Of a stretch of 64,000 nucleotides of DNA, positions 1-9,100 are shown in pieces. The translations under genes were made by a program, and so were the position numbers. Position 1 is the first letter of the stretch. Each line of letters begins with the position of its first letter. The stretch spans positions 12,001,332 through 12,065,331 of the forward strand of contig JACBWW010000020.1 of assembly GCA_020086605.1 (NCBI GenBank), written 5' to 3'. Source of the DNA: Lanius collurio (lineage: Eukaryota; Chordata; Aves; Passeriformes; Laniidae). The notes under the pieces were generated by a model, which searched no databases, was not told where the DNA came from, and worked only from the letters and a program-made list of their open reading frames with translations.

Positions 1-921
1 CACATTGGTTACTACCCATATACAAAGTAGCACAGTGTTACACCTGTCAGGAAAATAAAAAAATGTTCCTAGTTTGCATCAAATCACTGATTCTTAACCT
101 TTCCTCCTGCCCACAAACACCAATGAACTTGCATGCCAGCACAGGTATCGATTTCTTTGAAGCTGTAATTGAAGGAGCAGTTCCCACTATCCACTGACAA
201 GAGACTCAGTGTTGGGAAAGAGCAAGACAGCTTGAAAACTATGATTTTGGAAACCTAAGAAAGTAATTCCAATAAGTATCATAATATAACTCTCCAGACT
301 TTAAAAAGAAACTAAAACCCACAGCAAAGAATAAGACATACAAAGGATAGGGGTATGTGTGAAATACTGTCTTTCTTGATGTTGATGATTTGGGGCTCAA
401 GGGAGACCTTGAATTCAGAGTTTAAAACTCTGTCATGGAGCAAGACATCCCCATTGATCTTCATACAGGAGCAAAAAGGTCTCAAATTCTGCTTCTAAGA
501 CAATGACAGTAGAGACTGAAGTTTAGATGCATATTCAAAAGGAGCCAGAAAGGGAGCAACAAAAGAGAGGATGAAATTTTAATGAAAACTGTAAGAATAG
601 GCATGAAAAAAATTAATGAGAGAGAAAGATTGTGGCAATGAAGAATTAAAAAGTAAAGGAGTGGAAAGACAAAGTTCAGAAGAAATACACTGTTAGTGAA
701 AAATAATATTCTAAGGAAAAGTAATAGGGTGAGAATTCTCTAAATAGCTTTGGAACCCTCTAGAGGCATTTCCTGCATGCAGTGCTTGTGCACACAGCAC
801 CACATCATGCATGCAACCAAGGTTATGATGCTTGCATATTCTACAAAGACTGATAATTTGCACAGACAGATGTGCAATTATTGCATATTGTTGAAAGACC
901 AAGTGCCTTGCAGCAAGAGAT

Positions 922-978
922 AAAAATGCTGCTCTTTGACAAAAATGCTGCTACTTGATAGAAATGTTGCTATTTGAT
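922..978. repeat. Three-copy 19-bp tandem repeat
   Basis: Three consecutive 19-base units begin at 922, 941 and 960. They share the core AAATGYTGCT followed by TTTGAC, CTTGAT or TTTGAT. Units one and two differ at about three positions and unit three is more diverged. The array is too short and irregular to be coding. Confidence 0.75.
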
Positions 979-2040
979 AAAAGTATGCACATGTCAGAGA
1001 ACCGGAAATAGGTATGATTGTATTTCTATTGCTGAGGCTAATTGACCTCAGTGGGCTTGGGCTTTTGGTTTGGTTGGGTTTTTAAACAACAATGAAAAGC
1101 ATCACTTCTTGAATCACTGATTTTATTTTTGTTTAGATAGCATTTTGTTTAGATGCCGTTTTTTGATTGTCTTCATGTCTGATAATTGTGTTAGTTTCTG
1201 CAGGTAGAATTTTACAGTGAGCAAGGCCAGCAAAAGACAATTCCTCATTCTCATTTAGCTGTTCTGTCTCATCGGAGCATCTTTGGAGAGCTCAAGGAGA
1301 TATTTCACAGTTTTCAGTACCGTTGAAAACGGCCAGGTTTATTTCCACAAACCTTTGCTATAATTTTGTTTCAGAGATAACTTTATGCTTCTGAAACACA
1401 TTTCTTCAGATCCTGTGTTCTATAATTCATTTTTTGGTTGTCATGTTAATCTTTTTAGTGTTAACTGAGTGCTTAGGAAATGATCCATCAAACATTCAGG
1501 TTACCACTGAGCTTGTATACCAGTCAATTTTGCATAAGTATGATACTACATAAAATCCAGACTATAAAGTAGTCAGTGTGGGTTACATGAAAAGCAATGA
1601 TTAAGAAAACAAGTGAATCATTATGACACTGTTTACTGTACTTCAAAAAAACACCCAAATTAAACCCTCCTATATCATTTTAAAGACGTGAAATCTGGAA
1701 GAATCTTACACTCATCACGACATCAACCCTTCCACTGCTAAATATGTCATAGCATATCAGGAAAAAAAAAAAAGAAAAAAAATGAAGGCACTGCATTCAA
1801 CAGCATGGTAGAATTCCTGTGCTCCAGCAATGCACCAAGGTCATACATCTTTCAAACCTTGCTGTCTCCTGTGGATTTAGCTAATAACAGAAGGGAGTTT
1901 CTTTGGGTTTACCTGCCAGGTATATGATACACACTTCAATGAGAGGAATTTTTTTTTAACCTTATTCTACAATGGTGGCTTCAGAAGGAATTATTATTTC
2001 TAATTCATCTGTCTTGTAGAGACAAGTCAGAAGTAGTAAA

Positions 2041-2082
2041 ATGTAAATTTAATTAATTTAAATTAATTTAAATTAAATTAAT
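2041..2082. repeat. AT-only imperfect repeat (AATTTAAATT type)
   Basis: A run of about 40 bases is built almost only from A and T. The self-complementary word TTTAAATTAA recurs, so the stretch can pair with itself. It looks like simple low-complexity sequence. Confidence 0.6.
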
Positions 2083-3629
2083 CCAATCCTTTTTCATTCA
2101 TCATCACAGTCATAAAGCTCTTTTGTCAGCTGAACAGATGTACTAAACACTTGTCACTTGCATATGTTAAAAGAGCAACAATGATAAAGAGATAATTTCT
2201 CCTAATACATGTCAAAGCAGAATTCTTTTTTGTTCAGTAATTTTCTTGTGTGTTTTGATTGCTTTACACCAGTTATTAACTTCCAGCACTATTCATATAT
2301 GGAAGAAGAATGACTAATGTATTGCTACACCTTTTTGAATTCCAGGAACCCACAGTTCCTGTTACATCTTTATTCTATCCTTATATCAAAATGTAGGGAG
2401 TTTATGACTTCAAAATGAAAAAATAGGTAAAATATTGCTATTAAGTGCAAATGCTGAGGTTTCACCGAATCTTAAGTTAGAACTTCATTCCCTTTAATTT
2501 TCTGGAATAGCCATACTTTGCAACAACAGAACAAGTTTCTTGGTAGATCGTACTTCTTTCATTCTCCTAATGATTTAACACTCTAGAGGTTTTGTTGGCA
2601 TTGCTGTTGCATTTTTAAGAAAAGTGAAATGGAAACATTTCTTCAAAGATAAAAAGAATGTTCTCCATTTGATTATGAGAAAAATAAAGATTAATAGATT
2701 GTCACTGTTATAATAAGGAAATTAAATATACTATCATCCTGTGGAAAAATAACATAAGTTACAAAAATTATGTGACAATATAAAAACTATAAAGATATTC
2801 AAGAATCATCCTTGAGTTCCCATATAGAAATTATTCTTTTATTCTATTCTTTTACTTTAAATCACATGCAGGCTATTCTGATTCTGGGAGATGCATCATA
2901 CAATATTGAATCCTGACTTGGCTTTCTTTCTATTGAAATACAGTAAGAATGAAAATTACATCATCCAAACTAAGATGCCTAAAATATGTGAAGATATTTC
3001 AATCTTGAAAATAATAATAAAAGTTATGCTTGATTAAAGGAAGAATATTGTACATTTTTCAAGCACTCTTCAGAATTCTGGTAGAAAAAAAGAGAGCTTA
3101 TCAGCCAGAGTTACTATGAACAAACTGCATCTTTAGGATAAGAGGTCCTTCAAGAAGGAGTGCCTAACAAGTCATTTCCTACTGAAGCATTCAGTAAGTC
3201 AAAAAAGTGGGCATTAAAATAGCTGATATTTTAAAACATTCCTTCTGAGGGTCAAAAGTCAACTTCGTATCGTGCTACCTTCAAGAAAAAATCAAGCACT
3301 GGTAACACCTTTCCAGAACCCTGCACAGGCTGTCTTCCTTACCTATTTCAGGCTGATAATCCCTGCTCTCTTCTGGAAAAGTAAGAAATAAAGGTACTTG
3401 TGTATTCGTCAAGATCTGTCTGAAAAAGCAAAGTAAATGTTAACAATATTGATGAATAACTAGCATTTGGGGCCCCAAATGAAGGTGTAGCCTCTTCATT
3501 CCCATCCTGGGTGACCAGACCTTCTAACTGCTTAGAGCTATAAAAAAAAAATAAATTAATAAATTTTTTAAAAAGGTAAATAGAAAAAGATGGCAATCCT
3601 ACTTGCCACCTGAAGAAAAAAACATGGGT

Positions 3630-3919
3630 TTTAGTGAGGGGAATCCTTACAACATGTATAAGACAGCGACGAACTCGGAAGGAAATACGAGGCGATATTT
3701 CTTTAGATGTTCAGAGATGATTTATTCCTCCAGCCACATGGCTGGAGTTCCCAGGCAGACCCCAGTCATGGGACCCTGCTCCCTTCCTGGGTCCTGGGCA
3801 CCCAAACCACCCAATCAGGAACAGGTATGGCACACGTGACATGGGGACAGAGACAGGGACAGACCCATACCTTGCAGGATGCCTTCCTCCCAGGATTTCA
3901 GGGGAGAGACATCTCCACA
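3630..3919 (-). repeat. 3' LTR of the element
   Basis: It aligns over its whole length with 5822-6111 in the same orientation, with about 6-7% mismatches by eye. On the minus strand it starts with TGTGGAGATG and contains GGAATAAATC, a polyadenylation signal. The last bases read CACTAAA where the partner has CACTACA, so the canonical CA end is lost. Confidence 0.85.
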
Positions 3920-4071
3920 ATTCACACTTTCTTATTAAATAAAGAACATTGGAAACAGTTGGATAAACAACAAAACATTTTCAAAGGAAAGGAAGCCGCT
4001 GTCTTGAGTCCCCAAATGTCCAAACAGATTCTCTTTGAAGCATCAGAAGGGAGACAGGACTTGAGCACACT

Positions 4072-4391
4072 TCAGATGGAAACTGAGGAAGGACTTTCTT
4101 TTTGTACCTGTTGGAATCTTAGAAAATGACAGTAATTTCTTCCCTCCCTCCTTTTCATCCTCCCCATCAGCATTGCAAAGGGATTCATGGAGAATGGAAA
4201 AGCACGGTTTTCTGAGGGGAACCAGAAAGGGAAATTTGGGCTGGGCATACATGGGGGATAAAGGAGCATGGGATAAATGGGGAAGGTGGGATAGGGGAAA
4301 GGATAGGGATTATGGGGATATTGTCCAGCATTTCTACTACCTTTGACAGGGACACCCCCAGGGCCTGTAACACATGAGGCCTGTGGGCCCT
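4072..4391 (-). pseudogene. Downstream part of the Y-box insert, shifted frame, Pro/Tyr/Phe-rich
   Basis: Just after the cold-shock domain the Y-box family continues with VTGPGGVPV and a basic glycine. The same string is readable at 4371-4339, but in a different frame from the domain. Comparison with the family spacing suggests a small deletion of about four bases near 4385-4392. In this frame an open stretch continues to a stop at 4072-4074. It is rich in Pro, Tyr and Phe (QYPHNPYPFPYP at about 4320) and does not resemble the basic-aromatic islands of ordinary YBX1. It ends in a short basic stretch. I cannot tell whether this tail is host-derived or viral. Confidence 0.6.
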
Positions 4392-4715
4392 TCCTTGCAC
4401 AAGTTTAAATTCTACTCTTTCTCCTTCTTCTAAGCTTGGAACATCACTTTTGGGGTTCTTTTTTACAATAGCAGATTTGTGGACATAAATACTTTCTCCA
4501 GTATCCTTTTTCAACAAGAAACCGTAATTTTTCTTTACATTATACCATTTTACAGTTCCAAAAACCCTAGCTGCAATAACCTTTTCATTTTTCTGAGTTC
4601 CTTTGTTCTTGCTTTCACTTTCAGTTTTGCTCGCTCTCTCACTGGAGCTGCCACAGCCGGGACCGCCAGGGTCGGGGCCACCAGCACATTCCTGTCGCAG
4701 GGTCTGGAGTCCTCA
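4185..4715 (-). pseudogene. Y-box-type cold-shock domain inside the LTR element, intronless
   Basis: One open frame runs from a TGA at 4713-4715 to a stop at 4185-4187. It starts with a Gly/Pro/Ser-rich stretch, then a Lys/Glu/Ser linker, then a cold-shock domain at 4580-4392 (63 codons). The first strand reads VFGTVKWYN. An RNP1-like motif KNYGFL and an RNP2-like motif IYVHKSAI follow, and the domain ends in EEGERVEFKLVQG. These are the nucleic-acid contacts of Y-box proteins, which bind mRNA and Y-box promoters. No ATG lies upstream in this frame, and the C-terminal Y-box region is out of frame, so a full protein is not made now. Vertebrate Y-box genes split this domain over several exons. 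The unbroken copy here implies passage through RNA. It is distinct from LIN28, which has a different loop and zinc knuckles. Confidence 0.82.
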
Positions 4716-5400
4716 GGATCACATGTGGGGCTACGCAGGTCCAGTCTGGCCGTGCTGCTGCACGCTGACCCTTCCAGCTGCTCCACCTTTGGCCACCTCT
4801 GCACCTCTGTTTGGCGCTGTGTTCGCTTCCCCTCTGGAGCTCTGTGTGACTGCTCCACACTTTCCAGGCGTTCCCGCGGCTGCACGGCCATGCCCTGTGA
4901 GGCGTTCGCGTGTGCGTGGCTTCGTATCGCTGGCACTGCCGCTGCTGCTGCTGTCGGCTGTGTGGCGGTCGGCTAGCACAGTTCCCTTCTCGCCCCCACC
5001 CTCTCTGGCTCTGCTCGGCGTGGCTCACTGCGGTCACCATAGCAACTGCCACAATCGCAGCTGCTTTTCTTGGTGCAAGGCTCGGACCGTCGCTCGCCAT
5101 GCAGCGCGGGGTGGCCATTGCCGGGTCGTGCCTCAGCCACCACCGCCCTCGCCGCTGCCTCAGGGCGAACACCGCCGGGCCCGCACTGCCGCGCTGCTCC
5201 TGGCTCCACTCCCACCGCCTCCAGTCTCCCCACCGGCTCTGCTCCCGCCGTGCCTGGCCTCACTGGCTCTCCCACACACGGGAGCTGCCTCGCCGCCACC
5301 CGCAATGCACTTGGCGCTCTCGGCCGGGGCCAGGCGGTCTCCAGGGTGGCGGAGGAGCCCCCTGCAATGCACGCGCTGCTCAACCACGTGTTTGCTGCTG
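4620..5400 (-). other. GC- and CpG-rich block of the element
   Basis: This block stands out sharply from the AT-rich surroundings. It has many CpG, GCC and GCG triplets and open frames in several phases on both strands, which is expected of GC-rich DNA and not evidence of genes. On the minus strand it lies between the gag-like fragment and the cold-shock domain, so it is where the Ala/Gly/Pro-rich N-terminus or 5' UTR of a captured Y-box mRNA would sit. No single frame is open all the way. Confidence 0.6.
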
Positions 5401-5439
5401 ATACAGCAAAGGGACACAGCTGATGTTGCTCAACAGTCT

Positions 5440-5718
5440 CTATATCAGGTAATATTCACGGAAATAATCCTGCATCAGCATGTTTTTTGATTCGGAAATT
5501 AACTGTGTCCAAACATTCTTCCAAAAGTCCTTGATAAGAATCAAATCCCAAGAAACATAGAAGAAGTTTTTAAACAGCCATGCCAAAAACTGTCTTAATT
5601 CTTTCTGAGCTTGAATTAAGCTAAAATCTACATATTGCTGTTCAAGAACCTTTTTAAGTTTAAGGTAAATGTCTCTTTGTGGTTTGGACAGCCATGAGTC
5701 CTTCCATGAGTCCTCCAT
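5440..5718 (-). pseudogene. gag-like fragment (matrix region) of the retroelement
   Basis: A 92-codon frame starts with ATG about 100 bases inside the 5' LTR, the usual place for gag. It is a helical, charged and aromatic protein with LRQFLAWLFKNF and DFWKNVWTQLI, a pattern like the N-terminal matrix domain of betaretrovirus-like Gag. It lacks capsid and zinc-knuckle regions and ends in TAG at 5440-5442, just before the GC-rich block. This is the order expected when a host mRNA replaces the rest of gag-pol-env. The assignment rests on position and general pattern only. It could also be a leader ORF. Confidence 0.5.
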
Positions 5719-5798
5719 CGTTCAGAGATGGGACAGCAAAATGAAAGCAAGAAGAGATATTGAGAGTTACTCACGAATTATCTTCTCCAGGGATCATT

Positions 5799-5816
5799 TG
5801 CCCACATTCTCCACCA
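5799..5816 (-). other. Possible primer-binding site
   Basis: Six bases inside the 5' LTR the minus strand reads TGGTGGAGAATGTGGGCA. It begins with TGG, complementary to a tRNA CCA end, as in retroviral primer-binding sites. The rest does not match a tRNA that I can name, so the primer is unknown. Confidence 0.35.
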
Positions 5817-5821
5817 TTTGT

Positions 5822-6111
5822 TGTAGTGAGGGGAATCCTTACAACATGTATAAGACAGCGATGAACTCAGAAGGAAATACGAGGCGATATTTCTTTAGAT
5901 GTTCAGAGATGATTTTATTACTCCAGCCGCATGGTTGGAGTTTCCAGGCAGACCCCAGTCATGGGATCGTGCTCCCTTCCCGGGTCCCGGGCACCCAAAC
6001 CACCCCATCAGGAACAGGTATGGCACACGTGACATGGGGACAGGGACAGGGACAGACCCATACCCTGCAGGATACCTCCCTCCAGGATTTCAGGGGAGAG
6101 GCACCTCCACA
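5822..6111 (-). repeat. 5' LTR of the element
   Basis: The minus strand starts TGTGGAGGTG and ends CACTACA, giving the TG...CA ends of retroviral LTRs. It carries GTAATAAAAT as polyadenylation signal about 100 bases from the end. It has a G-rich repeat (GTCCCTGTCCCTGTCCCC) and a CACGTG E-box-like core near 6028. Its partner is 3630-3919. Confidence 0.85.
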
Positions 6112-9100
6112 AATATGAAAAGACATTGAACAGGACATTAATGCAAATCTCTGAACAAATACTATTATGTATTATTTTCTTCTACTCCACAAATAAAATA
6201 CAGGTTCTATAATTTGTATAATGATTTCTGTTGAAAACAAAACCAAAACTGTGCAAGCTGTACTTGCAGCGTGACCACAAACCTCTGTTTCCACATGAAT
6301 TTGCACACAGACATAAATCCCTGAACATGCATACTTGAAATAATGGAGGAAGGCTGAAATCACCTGAGGCAAGTTGTGCTGTCTCATTTTTTGCAGCATG
6401 AGGATTAATCTCTTTTTTGTGTAATGCCAGAAGCTAGCTGATTGCATTGCAGGAGGACTCCCCTCCTCTTCTTGCTCTCCTTCAAGAAAAAACTTCTTCT
6501 GAAGCAGTGGAGATTGCCTATATCTAAAGGCAGATCACAGTGCATGGTTATGCTGGGGGTTTTAGGATCTCTAGGTCACTACTGAAACTTCTTGATCATG
6601 TAAAATTTTAATCTGGAATTTCTTTTCCTCTCTCTCAGAAAAAGAGAATTTTAGAACCTGTCTTGACCAAACATGGCACACTATACCTCCCACAGTAAAC
6701 TCAGCTTGTGATGAACTGGCAACCCATTTAATTTTTTCTCTTCCCGGTTCCAATTATATTGCTACTTTAGCTTTAGCAGCACTAGTCTTTTCTTTACTAT
6801 TTAGTGTGGCCAGTGTGGGACATCTAGTGTGAGTACCAGAGAAAATGATATTCTGTTTTGGATTGGGGATTTTGTTTGCTTGGTAGGGATTTTTTGCATA
6901 AATAATTTTAGGAGGCTGGACACAGTGTTTCAGGAGGCCCCTTTCAGTTCTACAGCCCTGTGCTGAGGTATTTAAAAATCCCTAAGATTTAACTGTTTTA
7001 AGAACAGTAAAGTGATTGCATTTGACTTGAATAGCTCTCCTCCTATTAGAGAGCAACTTTAGCATTACTGTAATGCAGAATTCACCTTTCAATATACATC
7101 ATTACCAATTTTTCCACCACTGGCGTCACCCCCACCTCCATGCCATGTATTTCTACACATTCTAGAACACTAAGACTGACACTTCTGGGTAAAGCCAAGA
7201 CCTCACCTTTGCTGGGCCTGGAATTAGCACCTTCCTCTTGTGCTTATTTCAAGTACTCATTATGGTGGCTTAGTTATGGCAAGCTCCTTCTCTGGCTTGG
7301 ACAGTGTTTTGAGGCAGAGAGCCATGCCTTGATCTAAGTTTTAGTCTAATCCTAAATAGGAGAAATTTGTTTACCACCTAAGTGCAACTTCATGAAGTTA
7401 GTGAACTCTTTGAGGTATACTCCAACTGTTAATATCCCCATCTCTGCTGTCCCAGATCCATGAGAACAACTTACTCCACAAAGGGAAAACTACAGTCCCA
7501 GTATCACTTTTCTACCACTTTTGTGTGTATTTTTTCTTTTTTGTTTTCTTTCATTCTGTTGTTATGGAACAAGGTTTTAAAAAAGGCTCAGCAGCATAAT
7601 AAAGCCTTGAGCTTCCAGCAGGGCTGTAGGCTAAAATACTTACCAGCTCAGCCACTGAAGGGAGTAGGGCACTGGCTGTTGCAGGGTGCTGATAACCTAA
7701 TTATTGTATTCAGCAAAAGAGACTCCTTGGTTCCAGGTTGATTTTGGGAAGGACAAATGGAGTTATTCTGCTTGCAATTTTGTCACTTTGATCAAGACTA
7801 GCAGAAGGGGCCAGCAGAGTCATGTAAAATTAACCATTTACATTTGGCAGGAACAGGGAGGAAATATTACAGCAGATGATCTTGATTATTCTTGAGCAAA
7901 GTTAGAATGTAGAGCGCAACATAAGATGATAGTAAGAGGGGCATTTAGCTGAAAATCTGAGCCTGTGAAACTTACCTGATCTCACACTCATGACTAAAAA
8001 TCTGTGACATTTCTTAATCTTGACAGTAGAAACTACACTTTCCAGTAAAAACACAAGAGTAGCTATATTTTTCTCCAAAGTAACTGAATTCTCTCTCTTT
8101 TGAAAATAAATGGATGTTTGCATAGTTCATTAAAAAATCTATTTCTTCTAATAACTTCATCTGAACTTACTCTTTTTAGTACAGTTATCATGCTGTTTTG
8201 AGAACTTTTACTTTTCCTTTCATAATTTCAAAATTTACTGTGTTGTATTTCTAAGGAGAGATCTACGTTTCATTCTGTGAAGCTTACCTTTTGTGCTGAC
8301 AGACCTGCAAACCCAGAGCAGAGGCAATAAAGCAACGGCTGCCACAGGAACTGGCTATCATTTCTATAGGAAACTTTCTCTCACCTGAAGCTGTCAGTGT
8401 GCTGTGAAAAAATGACTGATTTCTCATCACTAGAATGATGAAATATAAACCTTCACATAACAAGTTTACAAAAATTATCTTATTGTTCCTTTACAAATTG
8501 TTCCACTTCCTTTTTATCTAATAAACCAAGACTTCTAAAGTTTTTCTTTCATGCTTTCAAAATTCCTTTTAGGTCTGTTAATAATTCTTTTTTTTTCCCT
8601 CAGTACTAGCTAAACAAGCACTAGATTCATGGAAAAGTTCACAATTATGTTTTGTAACTGCTACTTTGTTTTATGTTGATACATACTAATATTTTTTGTC
8701 TTTTTGAGCAAGGGTGTATATAAAATAGAAGCTTATTATTCTTACTACAACTCTGAAGATGGTTTGCTGGAATACATATGAATCATTCAATCATTTCCTT
8801 TCCATATGGGTCATTTTATATTTTTCCAAAACTGTGCACTTGAACTTACAATAATGTTTTTCTAACTTGGGTTAACCTAAGGGATTATGAAATCTGCCAA
8901 ATTCCTTTCCTTTTCCCATCATCTCTTGCCACTAAATTCAGAAGTAAATATATATGTCAGAGTGATCCATAAAGAAAACCAGTCAGGACTATTTTCAAAG
9001 ACATCTTTTCTAAGACTGCTGGTCCTAAGGAGTTTCAGAGCGATAACATTTTATAAACAAAGGCAATATATATATACGGGTTATTTTCTTAACTCCACAG

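Larger units (their letters stand above)
1..3629. other. AT-rich intergenic DNA, no gene seen
   Basis: No exon, RNA gene or clear transposon could be recognised on either strand. The few ORFs are short, lack family resemblance and have random codon use. It holds a short three-copy tandem repeat, an AT-rich run and an A-rich run near 1761-1781. It lies on the 3' side of ARAP2, a region that is gene-poor in other vertebrates. Confidence 0.6.
3630..6111 (-). mobile_element. LTR retroelement (endogenous retrovirus relic) carrying a Y-box gene segment
   Basis: Two direct repeats of 290 bp (3630-3919 and 5822-6111) enclose 1.9 kb. On the minus strand each LTR begins TGTGGAG. The 5' copy ends in CACTACA and the 3' copy in a mutated CACTAAA. 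A polyadenylation signal AATAAA lies in both, which sets the orientation: the right copy is the 5' LTR. Next to it is a possible primer-binding site, then a gag-like fragment (5440-5718), a GC-rich block (about 4620-5400) and a Y-box cold-shock segment (4340-4715). No protease, polymerase or envelope was found, so the element was defective and needed a helper. A hand comparison finds roughly 18-20 differences between the LTRs, so it is not recent. I see no clear target-site duplication. Confidence 0.82.

Noticed and set aside
4392..4580. LIN28 or a bacterial cold-shock protein
   Set aside because: The following VTGPGGVPVKG and the loop spacing fit Y-box proteins. No CCHC zinc knuckles follow as in LIN28.
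4603..5490. 295-codon plus-strand ORF
   Set aside because: It lies antisense to the element in GC-rich DNA, where open frames arise by chance. It has no domain, and Pro/Leu/Cys/His content is typical of shadow frames.
3630..6111. Intact provirus
   Set aside because: No protease, polymerase or envelope is present, the gag part stops early and the insert is frameshifted.
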